DNA of 64,000 bases from Pseudarthrobacter enclensis (GCF_001457025.1 NZ_KQ758600.1:682001-746000); one strand, 5' to 3'. Shown: positions 52,790-61,425, counted from the first letter of the stretch. Notes: generated by a model from the sequence alone, not told the origin. Program-made: numbers and translations.

Positions 52790-53332
52790 TCAGTTGTGGA
52801 GCGCCGAGTAAAGGTTGAGGCTGCCGGAAAACAGCACCCAGGAGAAGTAGGGAAGCACCAGCACGCCGGCCGCGGTATCCACCGGACCAAACCGGACCAC
52901 CAGAAAAACCAGGCAGGCGGCCAGCAGGGCCAGTACCGCCAGCGCCGCCCAGAGTGCGGCCGGGCCGAGCAGCGGGTACAGCCCGAAGTAGCTCAGCGGC
53001 CACGATGCGTTCAGCACCAGCTGGGCGAGGTAGCCCGCCATCGTGGCCCCGGTCAGCCCGCCCTTGCGCCACACCAGCCAGGCCGCGACTGCAATGCCGG
53101 CGTACAGCATCATCCACATGGAGCGGAACATCCACTGCGGCGGCATCCACGGCGCCTGGGTGGACGCCGCGAACCAGCCGTGCATGTTCAGCAGGATCGG
53201 GACGGTGGCCAGGGCCCAGGCCGTGACGGAAAGCGCAAGGAAGCCCGCCAGGCCCAGGATTTGGGTGGACAGGCCGTGCGGCTGCCGTCCGGCGGGGCGG
53301 CCGGCCTCTCGCGTATGGGTCTTTGCGGGCAC
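52790..53332 (-). CDS. TspO/MBR family membrane protein (tryptophan-rich sensory protein)
   Basis: A 180-aa five-helix membrane protein binding porphyrins or cholesterol-like ligands. After a ~22-residue basic tail come WALATVPILLNMHGWFAASTQ, APWMPPQWMFRSMWMMLYAGIAVAAWLVW (the W.PP..F..W..LY signature), LAQLVLNASWPLSYFGL, a hydrophobic fourth helix, and LVLPYFSWVLFSGSLNLYSALHN (PY..W....LN). All signature residues of the family are seen. The start is GTG 53332; an ATG-less N-terminus makes this the best choice. Confidence 0.88.
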   Translation of the reverse strand: MPAKTHTREAGRPAGRQPHGLSTQILGLAGFLALSVTAWALATVPILLNMHGWFAASTQAPWMPPQWMFRSMWMMLYAGIAVAAWLVWRKGGLTGATMAGYLAQLVLNASWPLSYFGLYPLLGPAALWAALAVLALLAACLVFLVVRFGPVDTAAGVLVLPYFSWVLFSGSLNLYSALHN

Positions 53333-53375
53333 GGTTCAGGATCCCCAACACATCGTTCCAGGTCAAACAGTTTGT

Positions 53376-53768
53376 GCGGACGGGACAGCCGATACGCCGG
53401 GTTCTGTTCCCCCGCGCCGTTGCCGGTGCGGGGGCGACGGCCATCCATCTACGGGTACCGTTGCCAGCACCCTCCAGCGGCCTACCCGGACACTCGGGCG
53501 GGCAGCCCTCAAACGTGCCCTGTCTGGCCTTGCTCCGGGTGGGGTTTACCTAGCCTTCCCGGTCACCCGGGAAGCTGGTGGTCTCTTACACCACCGTTTC
53601 ACCCTTACCTGCCCTGCCTGTCCAAGGACCTGCAGATGCGGGCGGTCTGTTTTCTGTGGCACTTGCCTGCGGGTTACCCCGAGTGGGCGTTACCCACCAC
53701 CCTGCCCTGTGGAGCCCGGACGTTCCTCGAGCCACTTTCGTGACGCGCGGCCGCCTGGCTGTCCCATC
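53376..53768 (-). ncRNA. rnpB: RNase P RNA (type A)
   Basis: The catalytic RNA of RNase P, trimming tRNA 5' leaders. On the minus strand the universally conserved blocks appear: CGAGGAACGTCCGGGCTCCA (CR I, with one base off the usual GAGGAAAGTCC), CAGGGCAGGGTGGTGGGTAA, and CCACAGAAAACAGACCGCC. Towards the 3' end ACAGAACCCGGCGTATCGGC carries CR V. P1 is GGGACAGCC-like at 53757-53765 pairing with the GGCTGTCCC at 53382-53390. TAGGAT at 53781-53776 is the -10. Ends are good to about 10 nt. Confidence 0.97.
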
Positions 53769-53822
53769 CGCTTCCATCCTACCGGCGCCGGCAGCTGCTG
53801 TTGCCGCCGGTAGGATCGGACG

Positions 53823-54587
53823 GTGCTGATTCTGCTTCCTCCCTCCGAAGGCAAGACTCCCGCTGTCCATGGTGCCGCCGTCGACTGGTCCTCCTTGGGC
53901 TTTCCGGACCTGAATCCCGCCCGGGCCAAGGTGCTGGAGGCGCTGGGAACCGCCAGCGCCCATGAGGACGCCCTCGCCCTGCTGGGCGTGGGAGCGTCGC
54001 TGCGGGACGACGTCGAACGCAACACCCGGCTGCATGCAGAACCGGCTGCCCCGGCGCACAGCATCTACTCCGGCGTCCTCTACGACGCCCTGGGCTACCG
54101 CAGCATGACCGCCGTCCAGCGGCGCAAGGCGGACGAATCCGTGCTGGTGGTCTCCGCACTGTGGGGCGCCATCCGCTTCAACGACGCCGTGCCCGCCTAC
54201 CGGTTGTCCATGGGCACGGCATTGCCCGACGTCGGCCGCCTCGCCGCGTTCTGGAAACCGCTGCTGGCGGAGGCCCTCGCCTGCGCCGTGGGGAACCAGC
54301 TGCTGGTGGACTGCCGCTCCAGCACCTACGCTGCCGCCTGGGCTCCGCCGGCGGACCAGACCGTTACGGTGAACGTTTTCACCGAGGCCGCCGGGGTGCG
54401 GAAAGTGGTGAGCCATTTCGCCAAGCACACGCGCGGGGAACTGGCCCGGCATCTCCTGGTGCGCCGCGGCAATGCACCCTCAACGCCGGCCGGCCTGCTC
54501 AAGGCGGCGCGGGAAAAGTGGACCGCGGAGCTGCTGCCCGGGACGGCCCGGAAGCCGCACGCCCTGAACATCATCCTGCCGGGCTGA
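53823..54587 (+). CDS. yaaA: Peroxide stress protein YaaA family (DUF328)
   Basis: A 254-aa cytosolic protein of the YaaA family, which in E. coli limits free iron under peroxide stress and binds DNA. The N-terminus LILLPPSEGKTP is the family signature. IYSGVLYDALGY, VLVVSALWGAIRFNDAVPAYRLSMGTALP and VVSHFAKHTRGELARHLL follow, matching family order and length. The start is GTG 53823 with TAGGAT and 6 nt (53811-53822) directly upstream, so likely leaderless. The promoter is back to back with that of rnpB, 30 bp apart. Confidence 0.92.
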   Translation: MLILLPPSEGKTPAVHGAAVDWSSLGFPDLNPARAKVLEALGTASAHEDALALLGVGASLRDDVERNTRLHAEPAAPAHSIYSGVLYDALGYRSMTAVQRRKADESVLVVSALWGAIRFNDAVPAYRLSMGTALPDVGRLAAFWKPLLAEALACAVGNQLLVDCRSSTYAAAWAPPADQTVTVNVFTEAAGVRKVVSHFAKHTRGELARHLLVRRGNAPSTPAGLLKAAREKWTAELLPGTARKPHALNIILPG

Positions 54588-54593
54588 GCAGCC

Positions 54594-55331
54594 TCAGGCC
54601 CACTCGTCCGAGCGGACCAGGATGGCGCCCGAGTCGGGGCAGAAGACGATGTCGTCAGCGGGGGCGGCCGTAATTTCCGCGAGGTCGCCCGGGCTCAGTT
54701 TCATGCCGGACGCCTCCGATGTGCCGTGGAACAGGCGGGCGGCACCCACGCCCCGCCGGGCGAGGGTTTTCTCGTACACCGCCAGCATCCCCGCGTCGAG
54801 CCCGGCAGCGAACTCCGAACGCCGGGCGCCCACTTCGGCGGCCTCTGCGTCGACCGCAGCGAGTTCCTGGTCAAGTTCGGCGCGGATGCTCCCGAAAGAC
54901 CCCTGGATGTCGTCCACGATCCGCTGCTGCGCGGCCTGCCGCTCCCGCAGGGTCTCCAGCCGTTCCAGGACTTCCAGCTCGACGTCCTCAAGGTCTGACT
55001 TGCGCTTGTTCAGGGAGGCGATGTCCTTCTGGAGCGCCACGAGGTCCTTCGACAGCCCGGTCCCGCTGTTGAGCCGCGCTTCGTCGCGTGCAATGCGCGC
55101 GGTGACCTGTTCGACGTCGTCCTCGGCCCTTTTGAGGCTGGCCTCGGCGTCATGGACGGCCACCTTGGCGGCGCCCAACTCACCGTTGGCGACGGAGAGC
55201 GCTGCTTCCAGGTCCTTGATCCGGGGGTCGTTCTCCAGGACGCGGCGGCGGTTGGCGAGTGCTTTCAGCCGGGCGTCAAGGCCCTGCAGATCGAGCAACT
55301 TCAACTGTTCCGCCGGTGCTGCCTTCGCCAC
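54594..55331 (-). CDS. Coiled-coil protein with degenerate C4 zinc-ribbon domain
   Basis: A 245-aa protein of the CT398-like/zinc-ribbon family often found beside Nif3 genes. Residues 1-~180 form a long antiparallel coiled coil (LKLLDLQGLDARLKALANRRRVLE... LERLETLRERQAAQQRIV). The C-terminal region normally holds two CxxC pairs. Here the first is absent (LFHGTSEASGMKLSPGDLAEI) and the second reads CPDSG, so at most one cysteine ligand is left and zinc binding is doubtful. Function is unknown; an rRNA- or nucleic-acid-binding role has been proposed for relatives. It is upstream-linked to the Nif3-like gene on the same strand, 112 bp apart. Confidence 0.82.
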   Translation of the reverse strand: MAKAAPAEQLKLLDLQGLDARLKALANRRRVLENDPRIKDLEAALSVANGELGAAKVAVHDAEASLKRAEDDVEQVTARIARDEARLNSGTGLSKDLVALQKDIASLNKRKSDLEDVELEVLERLETLRERQAAQQRIVDDIQGSFGSIRAELDQELAAVDAEAAEVGARRSEFAAGLDAGMLAVYEKTLARRGVGAARLFHGTSEASGMKLSPGDLAEITAAPADDIVFCPDSGAILVRSDEWA

Positions 55332-55443
55332 TGTTACCTCCGCTTGGTACTTCCGGCCGGAGCCGGGCGCCGAACCGGCGCTTCCTCGACTCTAGCGCCT
55401 GGCGCCGTCTCCGGGACTGGCGGTACCGCCCGGCACGCCGGTC

Positions 55444-56364
55444 CTAGCCGGGAGTGAGGATGAAGTCCCAGGGATCGCTGTTGGTGGTACTGACCTGGAT
55501 TTCGACGTCGTGCCCCTGATCCGCCAGGACGTTGCCCAGCGCTGCGGCAGCGGCCGGCAGCCACAGCCACTCACTGGCGAAGTGGGACACGTCCACCAGG
55601 TAGGGACGCCCGTCCAGCGCAGCCTCGCGTGCTTCAGACGCCGGATGGTGCCGCAGGTCGGCGGTGACGTAGACGTCGGCGTTGCTGGCACTCACCTCGT
55701 TAAACAGCGAGTCCCCGGCTCCGCCGCACACCGCGATCCGCCGCACCAGGCCGTCCTTGTCCCCGGAGACCCGCACGCCCCCGGCCACGGAGGGCAGGAT
55801 GCCGAAGACCTTCGCGGCAAAGTCGCCCAGGCTCATTGCATCGGCCAGGTCCCCGACCCGCCCGATGCCTTCCTCGGGAAGGCCGTTGGCGGCGACCGTC
55901 AGCGGCGCGACGTCCTGCAGGCCCAGGGCGTCTGCGAGGACGTCGGAAACGCCCCCGACGGCGGAGTCCCCGTTCGTGTGGACGGTCAACAGCGCCGTGC
56001 CCGACTCGATCAGCCGGTGCACGGCACGCCCCTTGGGTGTGGTGGCCGCGACCGTGGTGACGCCCTTGAGCAGCAGCGGGTGGTGCGTGATCAGGAGCTC
56101 GGCGCCCCATTCAATGGCTTCCTCGATCACCTCGAGCGTAGGGTCGACGGCGAACATGACCTTGTTGACCGGAGCGGACGGATGGCCGGCCACCAGGCCC
56201 ACTTCGTCCCAGTTTTCGGCGAGCGATTCGGGCCACAGCTCTTCCACCGCCAGCAGCAGGTCGCCGAGGGTGGGGGCCCCGTCCGCCGTGTCCGCGGGTC
56301 CGCCGGCGGAGGCGCCGCCGTCGTGTTCGTCCGGACCGGTAACGTCGGTGTCCACAGGTTCCAT
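55444..56364 (-). CDS. Nif3-like dinuclear metal centre protein (GTP cyclohydrolase 1 type 2 family)
   Basis: A 306-aa member of the NIF3/YqfO/YbgI family, forming hexameric toroids with two metals per subunit. TLGDLLLAVEELWPESLAENWDEVGLVAGHP is the signature N-terminus after a ~30-residue acidic leader. ITHHPLLLKG and VHTNGDSA provide His/Asp ligands, and DVSHFASEWLWLP the C-terminal His/Glu. The true reaction of the family is uncertain. ATG 56364 lacks a clear SD; TAAAAC 7 nt before it is close to the leaderless pattern. It is divergent from msrA and lies head of a pair with the coiled-coil gene. Confidence 0.92.
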   Translation of the reverse strand: MEPVDTDVTGPDEHDGGASAGGPADTADGAPTLGDLLLAVEELWPESLAENWDEVGLVAGHPSAPVNKVMFAVDPTLEVIEEAIEWGAELLITHHPLLLKGVTTVAATTPKGRAVHRLIESGTALLTVHTNGDSAVGGVSDVLADALGLQDVAPLTVAANGLPEEGIGRVGDLADAMSLGDFAAKVFGILPSVAGGVRVSGDKDGLVRRIAVCGGAGDSLFNEVSASNADVYVTADLRHHPASEAREAALDGRPYLVDVSHFASEWLWLPAAAAALGNVLADQGHDVEIQVSTTNSDPWDFILTPG

Positions 56365-56454
56365 AGTCTTAGTTTTACCCCATCGTCCACCGGCCGCCGG
56401 CATGCCTGCCGGTTTGCAGGGAATCATCCCGGGCCGCCAACCATTGAAGAGGTC

Positions 56455-56979
56455 ATGAAAACTTTTGTTCTGGGCGGGGGCTGCTTCTGGTGCCTCGACG
56501 CCGTCTACCAGAAAACCAAGGGCGTCACGTCGGTGGTGTCCGGCTACACCGGGGGCCACGATCCGCACCCTGACTACTACTCGGTCTGCAGCGGCACCAC
56601 GGGTCATGCCGAGGTCGTGGCCGTGACTTTCGACGAGGACATCATCCCCGCCGAGGTCATCCTGGACATGTTTTTCGCCCTCCACGACCCCAGCACCCTC
56701 AACCGGCAGGGGTATGACGTGGGGACCCAGTACCGTTCATCGATGTTCTACGAAACGACCGAGGAGAAGATCCTGTTTGAGGAGGCCATCGACCGGAACC
56801 AGGCACTGTGGAGCAACCCGATCGTCACGGAGGTCAGCCGCCTCCCGCGCTTCCATGTTGCCGAGGAGTTCCACCAGAACTACTACGCCAAGCATCCGGA
56901 GCAGGGCTACTGCCAGGTCATCATCAACCCCAAGCTCGCCAAGGCCAGGAAATATTACTCTGCGTGGCTTAACGCTTAG
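56455..56979 (+). CDS. msrA: Peptide methionine sulfoxide reductase A
   Basis: A 174-aa repair enzyme reducing Met-S-sulfoxide. GGGCFWCLDAVY holds catalytic Cys10. GVTSVVSGYTGGH, GTTGHAEVVAVTFDE, FFALHDPSTLNRQGYDVGTQYRSSMFY and the resolving-cysteine region EQGYCQVIINPK follow. All are standard. A short AGAGG RBS lies just before ATG 56455. cysK follows after 58 bp but with its own putative promoter. Confidence 0.96.
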   Translation: MKTFVLGGGCFWCLDAVYQKTKGVTSVVSGYTGGHDPHPDYYSVCSGTTGHAEVVAVTFDEDIIPAEVILDMFFALHDPSTLNRQGYDVGTQYRSSMFYETTEEKILFEEAIDRNQALWSNPIVTEVSRLPRFHVAEEFHQNYYAKHPEQGYCQVIINPKLAKARKYYSAWLNA

Positions 56980-56999
56980 CCAGCATTACGCGGCCTCGT

Positions 57000-57005
57000 T
57001 AGGCT
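57000..57005 (+). promoter_or_regulatory. Putative -10 box of the cysK-cysE operon
   Basis: TAGGCT, the recurring -10 of this window, with a weak TTAGCC 18 nt upstream overlapping the msrA stop. It would give a ~25-nt leader before cysK. Confidence 0.45.
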
Positions 57006-57037
57006 GACCTCAGTATTCACCCCTCAGAGATAGGCGT

Positions 57038-57979
57038 ATGTACATGGCACGGATTTATGACGACGTAACCCAGCTGGTGGGACGTACCCCGCTGGTCAGG
57101 CTGAACCGGCTCAGCGAGGGGCTGGGCGCCACCGTCGCCGTCAAGCTGGAGTTCTACAACCCGGCCAACAGCGTCAAGGACCGCATCGGCGTGGCCATCA
57201 TCGACGCCGCGGAGAAGTCCGGCGCCCTGAAGCCCGGCGGCACCATCGTCGAAGGAACCTCCGGCAACACCGGCATCGCCCTGGCCATGGTGGGCGCCGC
57301 CCGCGGCTACAAGGTCATCCTCACCATGCCCGAAACCATGTCCACGGAACGCCGCGTCATGCTCCGCGCCTTTGGTGCCGAGATCGTGCTCACGCCCGGC
57401 TCTGAGGGAATGCGCGGCGCAGTGGAGAAGGCCCAGGAAATCGTGGCCAACACCGAGAACTCCATCTGGGCGCAGCAGTTCGCCAACGAGGCCAACCCGC
57501 AGATCCACCGCGACACCACCGCCGAGGAAGTCTGGGCCGACACCGACGGTGAAGTCGACATCTTCGTCGCAGGCGTAGGCACCGGCGGAACCATCACCGG
57601 CGTCGGCCAGGTCCTGAAGGAGCGCAAGCCCGGCGTCCAGATCGTCGCCGTGGAACCGAAGGACTCCCCCATCCTCAACGGCGGCGCTCCCGGCCCGCAC
57701 AAGATCCAGGGCCTGGGCGCAAACTTCATCCCGGAACTGCTCGACACCAACGTCTATGACGAGGTCATCGACGCCCCGCTCGAGGAATCGGTCCGCGTGG
57801 CCCGCGAACTGGGCGTCAAGGAGGGCATCCTTGGCGGCATCTCCTCCGGCGCCATCGTCTGGGGTGCCCTGGAACTGGCGAAGCGTCCGGAAAACGCCGG
57901 CAAGCTGATCGTGGCTGTGGTCTGCGACTTCGGTGAGCGTTACATCTCCACCGTTCTCTATGACGACATCCGCGGCTGA
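57038..57979 (+). CDS. cysK: Cysteine synthase A (O-acetylserine sulfhydrylase)
   Basis: A 313-aa PLP enzyme making cysteine from O-acetylserine and sulfide. The N-terminus [15 protein letters not shown] is typical, [10 protein letters not shown] carries PLP-lysine 47, [22 protein letters not shown] is the substrate Asn-loop, [12 protein letters not shown] the phosphate loop, and [16 protein letters not shown] the C-terminal motif. Two ATGs (57038 and 57044) are possible, with the second leaving the more usual MARIYDD start. cysE follows after 40 bp; the two catalyse successive steps and form the cysteine synthase complex through the CysE C-terminal Ile. Confidence 0.97.
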   Translation: MYMARIYDDVTQLVGRTPLVRLNRLSEGLGATVAVKLEFYNPANSVKDRIGVAIIDAAEKSGALKPGGTIVEGTSGNTGIALAMVGAARGYKVILTMPETMSTERRVMLRAFGAEIVLTPGSEGMRGAVEKAQEIVANTENSIWAQQFANEANPQIHRDTTAEEVWADTDGEVDIFVAGVGTGGTITGVGQVLKERKPGVQIVAVEPKDSPILNGGAPGPHKIQGLGANFIPELLDTNVYDEVIDAPLEESVRVARELGVKEGILGGISSGAIVWGALELAKRPENAGKLIVAVVCDFGERYISTVLYDDIRG

Positions 57980-58019
57980 TCAGGCCGTACTTTCGCCCGT
58001 TTCCTGTAGAAAGAACTTT

Positions 58020-58604
58020 GTGGGCTTTTTCGCAAGACTAAAAGAGGACCTCGATGCCGCCAGGTCGCATGACCCGGCGGCACGGGGCTCCCTCGAGAAC
58101 TTTTTCGCCTATTCCGGCCTGCACGCCATCTGGGTCCACCGGCTGACGCACCGGCTCTGGCAGAACCCTGCCCTGCGCTTCCCCGCCCGGATCATTTCGC
58201 AGCTGGCCCGGTTCGCCACCGGAATCGAAATCCATCCCGGCGCCACGATCGGCCGCCGGTTCTTCATCGACCACGGCATGGGAGTGGTCATCGGCGAAAC
58301 GTCGGAAATCGGCGACGACGTCATGATCTATCACGGCGTCACCCTCGGCGGCCGGTCGCTGGCGCGGATCAAGCGGCACCCCACCATCGGCGACCGCGTC
58401 ACCATCGGCGCGGGCGCCAAGATCCTGGGCCCCATCACCATCGGCCGCGACAGCGCCGTGGGTGCGAACGCCGTCGTGGTCAAGGACGCACCGCCGGAGT
58501 CCATCGTGACCGGCGTACCTGCCAAGTGGCGCCACCGTGACGCCCAGCGCGAGACCAAGCCTGCCGTGGATCCTGCCGAGTACGACATCGAATACCGGAT
58601 CTAG
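58020..58604 (+). CDS. cysE: Serine O-acetyltransferase (EpsC/CysE type)
   Basis: A 194-aa acetyltransferase making O-acetylserine for CysK. An N-terminal helical part ([38 protein letters not shown]) precedes the left-handed beta-helix of hexapeptide repeats. Catalytic residues lie in [40 protein letters not shown] closes the helix and the tail ends in Ile (EYDIEYRI), the residue that plugs into CysK. The start is GTG 58020, 40 bp after cysK. The shorter N-terminus than E. coli CysE (273) is normal for this class. Confidence 0.94.
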   Translation: MGFFARLKEDLDAARSHDPAARGSLENFFAYSGLHAIWVHRLTHRLWQNPALRFPARIISQLARFATGIEIHPGATIGRRFFIDHGMGVVIGETSEIGDDVMIYHGVTLGGRSLARIKRHPTIGDRVTIGAGAKILGPITIGRDSAVGANAVVVKDAPPESIVTGVPAKWRHRDAQRETKPAVDPAEYDIEYRI

Positions 58605-58654
58605 GTCCAGCCACGCCTTTCAGGGCCGCCTGACCTGCGTGTCATACACCCTGC

Positions 58655-58696
58655 GGGGCAGGAGCCTGCGCGCCGCCGTGATGGCTCCTGCTCCCC
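58655..58696 (+). terminator. Possible terminator of cysK-cysE
   Basis: GCAGGAGCC (58658-58666) pairs with GGCTCCTGC (58683-58691), extended by GGG/CCC with a one-base bulge. There is no T-run, so the call is weak. Confidence 0.45.
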
Positions 58697-58726
58697 GGGC
58701 CACAGGAAAGCACGCCATCCTGCCCC

Positions 58727-58857
58727 TCACTTTCGTGCGCCCGCATGATGCATGCCGGCGTTGCGGACCAGCACGTCCCGCTTGCCCTTTTCGCCAAAAA
58801 GCGGCCGACGGCGGCACTCATCCACGCCGCGTCCGTCACCTCGGGGCCTGCAACCAT
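58727..58857 (-). pseudogene. Decayed fragment of a short-chain dehydrogenase
   Basis: Within a 445-bp gap, the minus strand reads VAGPEVTDAAWMSAAVGRFL in one frame from 58857. After a shift at the T5 run (58800-58796) it reads GEKGKRDVLVRNAGMHHAG in another, ending in a stop near 58727. Joined, this is the SDR segment that runs from the strand-3 Asp-Val-Thr-Asp to the NNAG motif (here RNAG). Neither the Gly-rich start nor the Tyr-x-x-x-Lys part is present nearby. It is best read as a relic after gene loss. The remaining gap contains only hairpins. Confidence 0.6.
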
Positions 58858-58985
58858 GCGCTAACCGAATGTCCGGCAGATGGCTGGGCCGCCCAAAGCC
58901 CGATTCCTGCGGATGCTCCGGTGGCAATTGCCGCTGGGAGGGGCCACTCTTCCCCCGCTGGCCGCAGGCTGGCGCCGGACACGGC

Positions 58986-59026
58986 AACGGCCGGCGGCTC
59001 CCGGAATATCCGGGAGCCGCCGGCCG
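58986..59026 (-). terminator. Terminator of gndA
   Basis: A perfect 19-bp stem, 58986-59004 with 59008-59026, loop of 3, placed 24 bp past the gndA stop. Confidence 0.85.
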
Positions 59027-59049
59027 TCGTTAGGCCCGTACCGGGAAGG

Positions 59050-60486
59050 CTAGTGGGTGTCCACCGCTTCGATCTCGGACTTGTCCTCGCCCCACAGGGT
59101 GTGGAAGGTGCCCTCGGCGTCGACGCGGCCGTAGGTGTGCGCACCGAACAGGTCGCGCTGGCCCTGGATCAGGGCTGCGGCAACCCGCTTGCGGCGCAGG
59201 CCGTCGTAGTAGGCCAGGGAAGAGGAGAACACCGGCACGGGGATACCCAGCTGGACAGCCGTGGCCACCACGCGGCGCCATGCGGGCAGCGCGTCGGCGA
59301 TCGCCTTGGTGAAGGCCGGGGCGAACAGCAGGTTTGCCGGCTTTTCCTCGGCAGCGTAGGCCTTGGTGATGTCCTTGAGCAGTTCGGCCCGGATGATGCA
59401 GCCGGCCCGCCACAGAGAGGCGATCTCGTCCAGCTTCAGGTCCCAGCCGTATTCCTTGGCGGCTGAGGTGAGCATGTCCAGGCCTTGGGCGTAGGACACC
59501 AGCTTGGAGGCGTACAGCGCCTGGCGGACGTCCTCGACGAACGTTTCGGGAATCTCGACGGCGGCTTCGCCGCCTTCAAGCAGTTCCTGGCCGAGCTTGC
59601 GCTGGCCTGCCTGCGAGGAGAGGGCCCGGGCAAAGACGGACTCTGCGATGCCCGATACCGGGGAACCGAGTTCCAGGGCGGAGATGACGGTCCAGCGGCC
59701 GGTGCCCTTCTGGCCGGCAGCGTCCACCACGACGTCGACGAACGGCTTGCCGGTCTTGGCGTCAACGTGACCCAGGACCTCGGCAGAGATCTCGATCAGG
59801 AAGGAGGACAGCTCGCCCTTGTTCCACTCGGTGAAGATCTTGGACTGTTCGGCCGGTTCGATGCCCGCTCCGGAGCGGAGGAGGTCGAAAGCTTCGCCGA
59901 TGACCTGCATGTCGGCGTATTCGATGCCGTTGTGGACCATCTTGACGAAGTGGCCGGCGCCGTCGGTTCCCACCCAGGCGCAGCAAGGCTCGCCGTCAAC
60001 CTTGGCCGAGATCTTTTCCAGCAGCGGGCCCAGGGCCTTGTAGGACTCCTTGGAGCCGCCGGGCATGATGGACGGGCCGTTCAGCGCGCCTTCTTCGCCG
60101 CCGGAGACGCCAACACCCACGAAGTGCAGGTCCTTCTTGGCCAGCGCCGCTTCGCGGCGGCGGGTGTCCTCGTAGTGGGAGTTGCCGGCGTCGATGATGA
60201 TGTCGCCCGGCTCAAGGAGGGGTTCGAGCTGTTCGATGACGGAGTCCACCGGCTTGCCGGCCTTGACCATGATCAGTACCCGGCGGGGCTTCTCCAGCGA
60301 GTCGACGAGTTCCTGGAGAGTCTCGGTGCGGATGAAGTCGCCCTCGGAGCCGTACTTCTCCAGCAGGGTGTCGGTTTTCTCCACGGACCTGTTGTGCAGG
60401 GCCACCGTGAAGCCGTTACGTGCGAGGTTGCGGGCCAGGTTGGCACCCATCACCGCGAGGCCGGTGACACCGATGTGTGCAGACAT
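59050..60486 (-). CDS. gndA: 6-phosphogluconate dehydrogenase, decarboxylating (NADP-dependent)
   Basis: A 478-aa oxidative pentose phosphate enzyme turning 6-phosphogluconate into ribulose-5-P, CO2 and NADPH. VTGLAVMGANLARNLARNGF is the cofactor motif (GxAxMGxN). Asn and Arg/Thr in HNRSVEKTD favour NADP. VGVSGGEEGALNGPSIMPGG and VVVDAAGQKGTGRWTVISALELG are the substrate-site signatures. ATG 60486 is preceded by GGAG with a 5-nt spacer; the TTG one codon earlier is less likely. A GntR-type regulator is divergent across 207 bp with an AT-rich palindrome between. Confidence 0.97.
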   Translation of the reverse strand: MSAHIGVTGLAVMGANLARNLARNGFTVALHNRSVEKTDTLLEKYGSEGDFIRTETLQELVDSLEKPRRVLIMVKAGKPVDSVIEQLEPLLEPGDIIIDAGNSHYEDTRRREAALAKKDLHFVGVGVSGGEEGALNGPSIMPGGSKESYKALGPLLEKISAKVDGEPCCAWVGTDGAGHFVKMVHNGIEYADMQVIGEAFDLLRSGAGIEPAEQSKIFTEWNKGELSSFLIEISAEVLGHVDAKTGKPFVDVVVDAAGQKGTGRWTVISALELGSPVSGIAESVFARALSSQAGQRKLGQELLEGGEAAVEIPETFVEDVRQALYASKLVSYAQGLDMLTSAAKEYGWDLKLDEIASLWRAGCIIRAELLKDITKAYAAEEKPANLLFAPAFTKAIADALPAWRRVVATAVQLGIPVPVFSSSLAYYDGLRRKRVAAALIQGQRDLFGAHTYGRVDAEGTFHTLWGEDKSEIEAVDTH

Positions 60487-60574
60487 CAAAACTCCAATTC
60501 AATACGTTCGACGGGGACGCGCAGCCGCCCTTTCCCACCGCGGGGAAATCACCGGCTGATCAGACGGTCGGAAT

Positions 60575-60592
60575 AAAGCATATATATTCTTT
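60575..60592. promoter_or_regulatory. AT-rich palindrome in the gndA/GntR divergent promoter
   Basis: AAAGCATATATATTCTTT is an 18-bp near-palindrome (one mismatched pair) in DNA that is otherwise GC-rich. TATATA on the minus strand could be the gndA -10. It is a candidate operator for the GntR-family protein at 60694. Confidence 0.55.
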
Positions 60593-60693
60593 GGGTCACA
60601 GGAAAGTAACGCCCATCCAGTGGACCAGACCGTCCCGGCCGCGGTCTACCCTTTCGGCAGGACCAGGAAGAGCTTCGCACTAGGCTTAGCTGC

Positions 60694-61419
60694 ATGACCA
60701 GCAGCCTGCACCACCGTGCCATCGAGAACCTTGGCACCCGCATCGTCTCCGGCGACCTGCCGGCAGGCCACCTCATGCTGGCCGAACAGCTCGAGGAAGA
60801 GCTGCAGGTGTCCCGGTCCGTGATCCGGGAAGCCGTCAGGGTCCTGCAGTCGCTGGGGCTGGTGGAGACCACCAAGCGCGTGGGCATCCGGGTCCTTCCG
60901 GCCAGCCGGTGGAATCCCTTCGACCCGCAGGTCATCCGCTGGCGGCTGGCCGGGAACGCCCGGGGCGCGCAACTTCGTTCCCTCGCCGAACTCCGGGCAG
61001 CCGTGGAGCCGGTGGCCGCGGAACTTGCGGCTCAGAACGCTCCGGCGCCGCTGCGGCTGGAGCTGGTGGACGTGGCCTATGCCATGCGCGAGGCGGGTAA
61101 CAGCGGCGACGTTCCGCGCTTCCTCGAACTGGATATCCACTTCCATTCCCTGCTGTTGTCCGGCTCCGGCAACGAGATGTTCGCGAACCTGATGGGGCAG
61201 GTGGCGGAAACGCTGACAGGCCGCACCGTCCACGGGTTGATGCCCGACCACCCGCACGAGGCCCCGCTGCAGTGGCACGTGGACGTCGCCGAGGCGATCT
61301 CGCGGGGCGATTCGGCTGCGGCCCGCGAGGCTTCGGGCCGGATCATGCGGCGGACAATTTCCCAGATGTCCGACTCCTGGACGGAACAGCCCCGCGTGTT
61401 CATACCAGTCCGGCGCTGA
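60694..61419 (+). CDS. GntR family (FadR subfamily) transcriptional regulator, probably gluconate-responsive
   Basis: A 241-aa regulator. The N-terminal winged helix is LAEQLEEELQVSRSVIREAVRVLQSLGLVETTKRVGIRV. The all-helical FCD effector domain has metal-binding His/Asp residues (LELDIHFHSLLLSGSGNEMF, LTGRTVHGL, WHVDVAEAI). Placement against gndA suggests control by gluconate or 6-phosphogluconate of gnd and perhaps a distant gntK/gntP; no such genes are in the window. ATG 60694 has TAGGCT 7 nt upstream (60681-60686) and no SD, so likely leaderless. Confidence 0.9.
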   Translation: MTSSLHHRAIENLGTRIVSGDLPAGHLMLAEQLEEELQVSRSVIREAVRVLQSLGLVETTKRVGIRVLPASRWNPFDPQVIRWRLAGNARGAQLRSLAELRAAVEPVAAELAAQNAPAPLRLELVDVAYAMREAGNSGDVPRFLELDIHFHSLLLSGSGNEMFANLMGQVAETLTGRTVHGLMPDHPHEAPLQWHVDVAEAISRGDSAAAREASGRIMRRTISQMSDSWTEQPRVFIPVRR

Positions 61420-61425
61420 CGTTTC

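Noticed and set aside
58537..59466. 309-codon plus-strand frame starting in the cysE end
   Set aside because: It crosses a region of hairpins and then runs antisense to gndA; no RBS or recognisable product.
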